A DNA stretch of 12,015 nt from Dehalococcoidales bacterium (GTDB taxonomy: Bacteria; Chloroflexota; Dehalococcoidia; Dehalococcoidales; UBA2162): assembly GCA_020343555.1 (NCBI GenBank), contig CP070800.1:935761-947775 (forward strand), given 5' to 3'. This document shows positions 6,141 through 12,015 of the stretch, piece by piece (within the stretch, counting starts at the first letter, position 1; each line of letters begins with the position of its first letter). The position numbers were made by a program, and so were the translations under genes. Below the pieces are notes generated by a model that saw only the letters and a program-made list of their open reading frames with translations, was not told the origin of the DNA and did not search any database.

Positions 6141-6791
6141 TTACTTCGCAGGTTTCAGGACTACGATACTGGTACTCTCGGGAAATTCTCCTGCTTTATA
6201 CTCAATTTCACTCGCATCCATGACAGTGACATTTGTTTTCCCGTCGGTGAAGCCATCGACACCTTCTACCGGAAAATCAGGGCACCTGTCATTGCAGAAA
6301 TGCATGGGTATGACTATTGAGGATTTCAGCTTTTCGACTACAAGATCGGCAGTTCCGGCATCAATAGTAAAATTACCCCCTACCGGAACCATGAGTACGT
6401 TGACTTTGCCGATGGAAGCCACCTGCTCATCACTGAGCATGTGTCCAAGATCACCTAGATGACAGACTCTAATACCGTCTACTTCGAAGCAGTAGATCAC
6501 ATTAGCGCCACGCTCACTTCCGCCTGAATTATCATGATACGTATCAATCCCGTTAAACTTGATGCCTTTCACTTCGACCGGTGTGGATTTATCTACTATC
6601 TGCGGATTACCCCGGACAGCTGCGACATTGTTATGATCGCCATGTCCGTGACTCACGGTCACAATATCTGCGGACTCGTCTATCGGTTTATAATTCATCC
6701 CCATAATCGGTTCATACGGATCAGTTATGATCTTCACTCCGCTATCCACGGTTATTAAAAATGAAGCATGACCCAGCCACTTGATCTTCAT
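6141..6791 (-). CDS. Metallo-beta-lactamase-fold hydrolase (COG2220, UPF0173/UlaG-like)
   Basis: A 216-residue, single-domain metallo-beta-lactamase-fold protein, probably a cytosolic metal-dependent hydrolase; the substrate is unknown. The N-terminus MKIKWLGHASFLI is typical of the COG2220 branch. Metal ligands are visible: SHGHGDHNN (His48, His50, Asp52, His53), His111/Asp114 in HLGDLGH, and His164 in PMHF. The ATG has GGAGGT (6801-6806) 9 nt upstream. It starts 21 nt after the aminopeptidase stop and precedes the DUF362 gene by 43 nt, indicating one operon. Length and motifs are complete. Confidence 0.9.
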   Translation of the reverse strand: MKIKWLGHASFLITVDSGVKIITDPYEPIMGMNYKPIDESADIVTVSHGHGDHNNVAAVRGNPQIVDKSTPVEVKGIKFNGIDTYHDNSGGSERGANVIYCFEVDGIRVCHLGDLGHMLSDEQVASIGKVNVLMVPVGGNFTIDAGTADLVVEKLKSSIVIPMHFCNDRCPDFPVEGVDGFTDGKTNVTVMDASEIEYKAGEFPESTSIVVLKPAK

Positions 6792-6812
6792 AACAACGTT
6801 ACCTCCATGATT

Positions 6813-8306
6813 TTATTCAGCGAGTGATAATACAAGGTTTACCAGTACCCTGACAGGCACTCCGGTAGCTCCTTTAACTGTATAGCCTTTTGTTTTATCC
6901 GTATAAGCAGTACCGGCAATATCCAGGTGTACCCACGGAACGTCACCAACAAATTCTCCCAGGAAGAGAGCTGCCGTTATCGATCCGGCCAATCTTCCAC
7001 CTACATTCTTGATATCTGCAACATCACTTTTATTTTGTTCTTTATATTCGTCATACGTTGGCATCTGCCAGATACGCTCTCCGGATTCTTCACCGGCATC
7101 GATAACTTTATCAACCAATTCCTGGTTATTCGCAAAGGCACCGGTACATACATTACCTAATGCTACCTGCATTGCACCGGTCAGAGTAGCTACGTCGACA
7201 ATTCGTTTGACTTCCTGTTTCCTGGCATACCCGATAGCATCGGACAGAGCCAGTCTTCCTTCAGCATCGGTGGATATTATCTCGATGGTTTTTCCCTCCA
7301 TCTGTGTGATAACATCACCCGGCTTCAGAGCAGTTCCGCTAGGGAGGTTTTCTGTGGCCGGGACAAGACCCAACACGTTAATTTCCGGTTTTAACCTGGC
7401 AATTGCGCCCATTGCCGCTATAACTGCCGCTCCACCGGACATATCGTCCTTCATTTCCTCCATTCCCGCAGAAGGCTTGATAGAGATTCCACCGGAGTCG
7501 AAGGTAATTGCCTTTCCGATAAGAGCGATTTCCGTATCGGGAGTTTTCCCGCCACTGTATTTCATGATAATAAACTTCGGGAGCTGTTCACTCCCCCTGG
7601 CTACACCCAGTAGAGCTCCCATCCCCAGTTCCTGCATTACTTCTTTTTCTAGAATTTCTACTTCCAGACCGGTTTCATCGCCTGTCTGCCTGGCGATTTC
7701 AGCCATATCGGTAGGAGTCATGTAATTTGCCGGTTCATTGACCATGTCACGGGCATTCATAACTGCTTCAGCGATTATTTGACCTTTAATACGGCCTGAC
7801 TCCATTTCTGATATCAGATTATTATCATCTGTCATTATCGTCAGTTGCCTGATATCAGCATGTTCAGCTTCTTTGGTAATATGGCGTCTGAAGCTGTAAG
7901 TTCCTAATAACGCACCTTCGGTCATTGCCTGGATAGATTCTTCGACAGGAATTCTACTATTACCAAATACTACGGTTGCAACAGTTTCAACATTATTCTG
8001 TTCAAGTGAACGGCAGGTTTTAGCGACTGCCTTGCGGATACTATCAAGATGTAATTCATCTTCTTTGCCTATTCCACAAATCACCACTCTTGAACCAGGC
8101 AGTTTTCCCAGCGTATGGATAGTTGTTAACTGGTTGAGTTTTCCTTTAATCTCGCCGCTGTCCAGTAATCGAGAGATTTCTCCTTCGAGTGCAGAATCTA
8201 TCCCAACCAGGTCACCTTTAAGACGTTCTGTTCCTTCAAACAGGCATACAATAATAGCGTCGGCTTCTGCTTCCTTGATATTACCGGGAGCTATCTTTAT
8301 CTCCAC
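6813..8306 (-). CDS. pepA: Leucyl aminopeptidase (M17, cytosol aminopeptidase)
   Basis: An M17 di-zinc aminopeptidase that removes N-terminal residues from peptides, normally a cytosolic hexamer. The N-terminal macro-like domain (~1-165) is followed by the catalytic domain. Counting from the GTG at 8306 (497 residues), metal ligands are Lys265, Asp270 (GKAITFDSGG), Asp288 (MKDDMSGGAAV), and Asp347/Glu349 (STDAEGRL). Lys277 and Arg351 match the catalytic pair. The signature reads STDAEGRL rather than NTDAEGRL, a change outside the ligands. Start choice: AGGAGG (8312-8317) lies 5 nt before the GTG at 8306, whereas the GTG at 8312 overlaps it and would add two residues. First gene of the pepA, metallo-hydrolase, DUF362 operon. 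Confidence 0.94.
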   Translation of the reverse strand: MEIKIAPGNIKEAEADAIIVCLFEGTERLKGDLVGIDSALEGEISRLLDSGEIKGKLNQLTTIHTLGKLPGSRVVICGIGKEDELHLDSIRKAVAKTCRSLEQNNVETVATVVFGNSRIPVEESIQAMTEGALLGTYSFRRHITKEAEHADIRQLTIMTDDNNLISEMESGRIKGQIIAEAVMNARDMVNEPANYMTPTDMAEIARQTGDETGLEVEILEKEVMQELGMGALLGVARGSEQLPKFIIMKYSGGKTPDTEIALIGKAITFDSGGISIKPSAGMEEMKDDMSGGAAVIAAMGAIARLKPEINVLGLVPATENLPSGTALKPGDVITQMEGKTIEIISTDAEGRLALSDAIGYARKQEVKRIVDVATLTGAMQVALGNVCTGAFANNQELVDKVIDAGEESGERIWQMPTYDEYKEQNKSDVADIKNVGGRLAGSITAALFLGEFVGDVPWVHLDIAGTAYTDKTKGYTVKGATGVPVRVLVNLVLSLAE

Positions 8307-8700
8307 CCTCACCTCCTTGTTTCGTGTTCCGGAAGTAAAACGGCGTTCCCTAATTTATAAATATAGAGTTCAAATAAAATCACAGTGCATCAGGAATTTT
8401 GTATGCGGTAAGAAATTAATGTACTTACATTGAGTCCCAGGCAAACGCAGGTTACTTTTCTATCAGATCTGAAGAGTAAAACAATCTCAAGAAAGCGGTT
8501 ATGTGCATTACAAAACGAAAAATATATATTAAAACTCCATATATATTATAGAGCTTTTCATTACTTAACGCTAGATGTATCGTGAAAATTATATCTGAAA
8601 ATACTTTAGGGAACTGGGGATTCTTGTTTTTAAACCAGAGAATTCCGGTGATCCGATATACTATTTAAAAGAATCATTGAATATATGGATAATAGTACCG
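8307..8700. other. AT-rich intergenic region upstream of pepA
   Basis: No gene is seen on either strand. It must hold the pepA promoter, but no good -35/-10 pair was found; a minus-strand TATAAT at 8545-8550 lacks a matching -35. The most structured element is a dyad AATGTA-CT-TACATT (8418-8431), ~110 bp before pepA, a possible operator. A run of alternating A/T lies at 8521-8549. No clear terminator follows the membrane-protein gene ending at 8701. Confidence 0.5.
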
Positions 8701-9612
8701 TTACTTTGATGTTTGCCTGTTGCGTCTTATCCTGTGGTCGACCACAGCCGGACTCAACAATACTATCAACATTATCAGAGTTAAACCGAGAAATAATGGC
8801 AAACTAATCCTTCCTTCAGAATAAAACATAACCATATTGAGCGTAAGGAAACTTGAAAGGATCAGAAGAACTCCTCTTAACCAACGTTGCCTTAGTCGAA
8901 TAAATGCTATCGTGGTAGCCGCGAGTGCGAGAAAACTCAGCCCGATACCGGGAGCGAAATAACCAATATATTCCAGGTTTACTTTTAGGAACTCGCCCTC
9001 TTTTCCAGCAGCCAGAAACCAGCCAATAACAATAGGAACGGGCAAAGTCATCAATGCGCTATAGAGCCAGTCTCGCTTTACTGTCTTTACAGTAACCGAC
9101 CATATAAGCACCGCCACCAGTGGAAGATATATTATGATTGCCACCCACGACCAACCTGCAGGGAGATAGAGAAGTAGTATTCCTGCTACCAGCACCGGGA
9201 TAAAATAATATCCCCGCCACGGAAAGAGCCAGACCGGTCTGCCGTGCAGCCAACCATAGAGAGCCATGGCCAGTACTACCCCGAGTGTGATAATTAATAC
9301 GCCTACTCCCTGCCACCAATTAAGAATAAAGAGAAGAGCGAAAAGCATGTGCGGTAGAGAAGCCAGTAGAGCTTGTTTCCAGGTGCCCTGACTGTGTGTT
9401 TCATAAATCTGACGGGCGATGATTGCCGCCGATCCGAAGAATTTAATACAAGATTCAGCTGCTTCTTCTTCGGATAGACCGGCATCTCTCATATCCTGGA
9501 ATTCATCTTCAATGTGTGACTGTAATTCATCAATAACTTCATTTGCATCCGCCGCATCCAACCGAAGGTTGCTCCTGATATCATCCAAATAACGACTTAA
9601 CGACGTTACCAT
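8701..9612 (-). CDS. HAAS-domain membrane protein, partner of PadR regulator
   Basis: A 303-residue protein with a soluble N-terminal helical domain (~1-75; LDAADANEVIDELQSHIEDEF then LSEEEAAESCIKFFG) of the HAAS/DUF1700 type, followed by about eight hydrophobic segments (roughly 81-100, 102-122, 132-151, 155-174, 184-202, 216-240, 245-264, 269-291) and a basic tail. It is an inner-membrane protein of unknown activity. HAAS domains are commonly encoded next to PadR regulators, as here: PadR ends 14 nt upstream, and AGGTGG lies 4 nt before the ATG. The pair is probably a membrane-linked sensing or envelope-stress module, but the signal is unknown. No transporter ATPase is present alongside. 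Confidence 0.82.
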   Translation of the reverse strand: MVTSLSRYLDDIRSNLRLDAADANEVIDELQSHIEDEFQDMRDAGLSEEEAAESCIKFFGSAAIIARQIYETHSQGTWKQALLASLPHMLFALLFILNWWQGVGVLIITLGVVLAMALYGWLHGRPVWLFPWRGYYFIPVLVAGILLLYLPAGWSWVAIIIYLPLVAVLIWSVTVKTVKRDWLYSALMTLPVPIVIGWFLAAGKEGEFLKVNLEYIGYFAPGIGLSFLALAATTIAFIRLRQRWLRGVLLILSSFLTLNMVMFYSEGRISLPLFLGLTLIMLIVLLSPAVVDHRIRRNRQTSK

Positions 9613-9626
9613 TCTTCCACCTCACA

Positions 9627-9962
9627 TCAGGGAGTGACAGGGCGAATAATTAGGTTCATGGCATACAGGAAATCCTGCCATTGAGTAATCTTCTCTTCCA
9701 GAAGATTAATACCTTTTTCAGTTATATAGTAGTATCTCCTCTGTCTACCACTTGGAAGCATCTCCCATTTACCCTCAATCAAACCGGACCTTTCCAGTCG
9801 ATGGAGGGCCGGATATATTGTACCTTCCTTGAATTTGAAATATCCCTGACTCTTTTTTTCCAGTTCCTTGATAATCTGGTAGCCATACATTGGTTGGCGA
9901 CCTATCAGGCATAGTAGTAACGACTCAGAACTGCCTTTCATTAACTCTAATCGTTGTACCAT
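9627..9962 (-). CDS. PadR-family transcriptional regulator
   Basis: A 111-residue PadR-type winged-helix repressor. The DNA-binding domain spans ~14-85: LCLIGRQPMYGYQIIKELE, then FKEGTIYPALHRLERSGLIEG as recognition helix and turn, then the wing GRQRRYYYITEKG. A short C-terminal helix (~86-103) supports dimerisation, as in the small PadR subfamily. The ATG at 9962 has AGAGGT (9970-9975) 7 nt upstream. It is first in a two-gene operon with the HAAS membrane protein. An ATAC-N6-GTAT dyad over its own -10 suggests autorepression, as is usual for the family. Confidence 0.92.
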   Translation of the reverse strand: MVQRLELMKGSSESLLLCLIGRQPMYGYQIIKELEKKSQGYFKFKEGTIYPALHRLERSGLIEGKWEMLPSGRQRRYYYITEKGINLLEEKITQWQDFLYAMNLIIRPVTP

Positions 9963-9991
9963 GTCAGCTACCTCTCTTGTGATAACTTAGA

Positions 9992-10009
9992 ATACCTATT
10001 AGTATATCA
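9992..10009 (-). promoter_or_regulatory. PadR operon promoter with overlapping dyad
   Basis: On the minus strand TGA-TATACT (10001-10009) forms an extended -10 element about 25 nt before the PadR ribosome-binding site. The -35 is weak. A 14-bp dyad ATAC-N6-GTAT (9992-10005) covers the -10, where a bound PadR dimer would block transcription. The assignment is by eye. Confidence 0.45.
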
Positions 10010-10053
10010 ATCTTATCAAACGTCTTTATTCATTACAATACATCGATACAAAC

Positions 10054-10077
10054 AAAAAAGACAACCGATTGGTTGCC
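10054..10077 (-). terminator. Rho-independent terminator of the acyl-CoA synthetase operon
   Basis: On the minus strand GGCAACC (10071-10077) and GGTTGTC (10060-10066) form a 7-bp stem with a 4-nt loop and one G-T pair, followed by six Ts (10054-10059). It lies 24 nt past the AMP-forming ligase stop and insulates the PadR operon. Confidence 0.82.
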
Positions 10078-10100
10078 TTATCATCTGGTGTAAAATCAAA

Positions 10101-11648
10101 CTATAAAACGGGAAAAACCGGAGGTATTAATAACCGTTCCCGCAATATATTTTTATTGATTTCTCCTGATTCACTCCTTGGCATCGGTCCGAAGAATATG
10201 ATCTGCTTGGGAATCTTATAACTCGCGATACGTTCACGGCAAAACTGCCTGACTTCCTGTTCTGTTGTCTTCGTATTTTCTTTCAGATTGATCACTGCCC
10301 CTAATATTTCTCCACGCATTCTATCAGGAATTCCCATAACGGCAACTTCAGCCACTTCGGGCATTTCTGTTATGACGGTTTCGATATCTGCCGGATATAT
10401 ATTCTGTCCCTTGACGATAATCGTGTCTTTACTTCTTCCAGTAATATACAAATTACCATCTCTGTCTTTCATCCCGATATCGCCGGTATACAACCACCCG
10501 TCCTTAATAAAGTTATCGGTATCTTCAGGATTATTATAATATCCCTTCATTATCGGTCCGTTTATCAATATCTCACCGGATTCACCCGTCGTTACTTCGG
10601 TACCATCAGCATCGACTATCTTTATATCCCAACCGGATAAAGGCTTACCGATCGATCCTGTCTTTATTGATTGATTGATTGGCGGACAGGTCACATGACA
10701 AACAGCTTCGGTCAGGCCGTAACAGTCTAAAATATCAAGTCCAAACAACTCTTTAAATTCGCGTGCAGTACCGGTAGATAACGGAGCTCCAGCACTGGCA
10801 CATAATCTTAATGAACTGAGATCATCCTGGATCCCCTCTTTTTTCGCCATATCTACAGCCAGTGCGAATATGTATGGAACTCCGAGGAACATAGTGCCTT
10901 TCTCACTCTCGATCGCAGACATAAAACTCTTGATTGAAAGTCCAGTACCGGGAACAAGTATAATAGTACCACCTGTATAGATAGTAGAAAGTGCCGCAGC
11001 AACCAGGCCGTATACATGAAACATCGGAAGAGCAAACAGCATCATGATGTCGTTTTCGGTCTGATCGTATCCATCCGAAGACATAATAGCTTCTTTCACC
11101 AGACTATAGTGAGAAAGCATAACTCCCTTGGGTTGAAATGACGACGTCGAGGTATACATTATCACCGCTATATCATCGGGTGACGGTCCAGCATCCAGGT
11201 CTTCATCCGAGCCTGAATCAAGAAATTCGTTAAATTTGAGAAAACGGTTCTTCTTCTCAGGACTTTCCTCAATAATAAGTTTCACCGACTTTAGCTCAGG
11301 TAAAATTGGGGCCATTACATCCAATGCCATTTTCTCCGAGACGATAGCAACCGGAAGAGAAATATTAAATAATGATTTCATCTCCCTGAGTTTGTACTGC
11401 TGGTCCAGCGGAAGGGGAATTGCACCGATCTTGGTGATGCCAAAAAAAGCAATAAAGAATTCCGGAGTATTTGACAGAAATAGCGCTACTTTATCACCTG
11501 GATTTATCCCGGATTTTAGCAGGGCATTGGCAAATCGACTGGATTTTTCATTGAGAGTTGCATACGTGACCCTTCGGTCACCGTATACTATCGCATCTTT
11601 ATTTCCGTATCGGGAAGCTGTTCGCTCCAGCACCGATTTCAGGTTCAT
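10101..11648 (-). CDS. AMP-forming acyl-CoA synthetase-like protein with altered catalytic motifs
   Basis: A 515-residue member of the ANL superfamily (acyl-CoA ligases; ATP + acid + CoA to acyl-CoA + AMP + PPi). Motifs present: CYGLTEA (309-315), YTGDIG (387-392), and ITGRSKD with Arg405. Two catalytic motifs are abnormal. The P-loop, normally Tyr-Thr-Ser-Gly-Thr-Thr-Gly-x-Pro-Lys-Gly, reads YTSTSSFQPKG (165-175), losing both inner glycines. The A10 motif, normally Ser-Gly-Lys, reads SGE (Glu496), losing the lysine needed for adenylation. The frame is intact and conserved elsewhere, so this is no simple pseudogene. The ATG lies 6 nt after the upstream stop, with GAGG 11 nt before it, indicating coupling to the ADP-forming synthetase. 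The substrate is likely a fatty or other carboxylic acid. Confidence 0.9.
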   Translation of the reverse strand: MNLKSVLERTASRYGNKDAIVYGDRRVTYATLNEKSSRFANALLKSGINPGDKVALFLSNTPEFFIAFFGITKIGAIPLPLDQQYKLREMKSLFNISLPVAIVSEKMALDVMAPILPELKSVKLIIEESPEKKNRFLKFNEFLDSGSDEDLDAGPSPDDIAVIMYTSTSSFQPKGVMLSHYSLVKEAIMSSDGYDQTENDIMMLFALPMFHVYGLVAAALSTIYTGGTIILVPGTGLSIKSFMSAIESEKGTMFLGVPYIFALAVDMAKKEGIQDDLSSLRLCASAGAPLSTGTAREFKELFGLDILDCYGLTEAVCHVTCPPINQSIKTGSIGKPLSGWDIKIVDADGTEVTTGESGEILINGPIMKGYYNNPEDTDNFIKDGWLYTGDIGMKDRDGNLYITGRSKDTIIVKGQNIYPADIETVITEMPEVAEVAVMGIPDRMRGEILGAVINLKENTKTTEQEVRQFCRERIASYKIPKQIIFFGPMPRSESGEINKNILRERLLIPPVFPVL

Positions 11649-11654
11649 CGAAGA

Positions 11655-12015
11655 TTATTCCTCGCCAAGTATCACCCTTGCGTCTACGGCTGTCGCGCCA
11701 TCGCTGTAAGCAAAAACGGGATTAAGATCCAGTTCATCAATCTCAGGATGTTGTTCAACAAAAGCAGAGACTTTAAGTATTAGTTCTTCAAGGTTCGCTA
11801 CATCAACTGCTTTCTGGCCACGATATCCCTCCAGTACCGGATATCCCTTGATTTCCTTGATCATCTCCCGGGCGTCTCTTTTTTCCAGGGGCACTATCCT
11901 GAAAGATACATCTTTGAGTATCTCCACAAGGATACCGCCGAGACCGAACATTAAAACCGGGCCGAACTGGGCATCCTTGGACATACCAATAATGACTTCA
12001 ACGCCGGGACGGGCC
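11655..12015 (-). CDS. ADP-forming acyl-CoA synthetase, C-terminal ATP-grasp part (partial)
   Basis: The last ~120 residues of a gene that enters from beyond the right edge: the frame stays open through 12015 (..ARPGVEVIIG before the internal Met at 11984), so that Met is not the start. Segments FGPVLMFGLGGILVEILKD, LEGYRGQKAVDV and IDELDLNPVFAY match the ATP-grasp (beta) domain of NDP-forming acetate/acyl-CoA synthetases, which interconvert acyl-CoA + ADP + Pi with acid + CoA + ATP. The missing part should hold the CoA-binding and ligase domains if it is the fused form. It overlaps no other gene and sits 6 nt upstream of the AMP-forming ligase, in the same operon. Confidence 0.9.
   Translation of the reverse strand, partial: ARPGVEVIIGMSKDAQFGPVLMFGLGGILVEILKDVSFRIVPLEKRDAREMIKEIKGYPVLEGYRGQKAVDVANLEELILKVSAFVEQHPEIDELDLNPVFAYSDGATAVDARVILGEE

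Noticed and set aside
7009..7725. 238-codon open frame on the plus strand
   Set aside because: It lies entirely antisense to pepA, whose conserved catalytic motifs fix the real frame; its composition is that of a shadow frame.
8521..8549. AT-alternating tract as origin-like or MITE-like element
   Set aside because: No DnaA boxes, terminal inverted repeats or target duplication were seen; it is simply AT-rich.
1..12015. CRISPR array, tRNA, rRNA, transposase or phage genes
   Set aside because: No spaced repeat array, cloverleaf with T-loop, rRNA segment or mobile-element protein was recognised on either strand.

Overview
This looks like a stretch of bacterial chromosome, AT-leaning (GC content not computed), with strong AGGAGG-type ribosome-binding sites and frequent GTG/TTG starts. 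No replication, phage, transposase, CRISPR, rRNA or tRNA sequence is visible. The gene set (RNase III with a non-Asp residue at the third metal position, DUF362 protein, ADP-forming acyl-CoA synthetase, M17 aminopeptidase, PadR plus HAAS-domain membrane protein, OB-fold lipoprotein) reminds me of Chloroflexota, perhaps Dehalococcoidia. That is an impression from family resemblance, not a search result.

Layout. Left (1-2400): a single CocE/NonD-family hydrolase gene on the minus strand, bracketed by two 52-bp direct repeats. Centre (2400-5330): mostly plus-strand, with an orphan 124-residue protein behind a near-consensus promoter and an 18-bp perfect palindrome; a regulated-looking intergenic region leading to a 40-residue protein with its own terminator; then a minus-strand OB-fold lipoprotein sharing a symmetric divergent promoter region with rnc (RNase III). 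rnc is followed by a 50-residue lysine-rich protein, a strong terminator, and acylphosphatase. Right (5366-12015): all minus-strand, in three transcription blocks. These are an acyl-CoA synthetase pair (an ADP-forming enzyme running in from outside the window, and an AMP-forming ligase) ending in a clear terminator; a PadR regulator plus HAAS-domain membrane protein; and a leucyl aminopeptidase, metallo-beta-lactamase-fold hydrolase and DUF362 protein cluster.

No unmistakable new defence or mobile system was found. The most interesting signals are two enzymes with altered catalytic motifs (the AMP-forming ligase has lost both the P-loop glycines and the A10 lysine; the CocE-type hydrolase has Tyr where the catalytic His is expected), two small genes, the 52-bp repeats, and several dyad symmetries placed tightly against promoters. 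All coordinates and motifs were read by eye; functions come from family knowledge.
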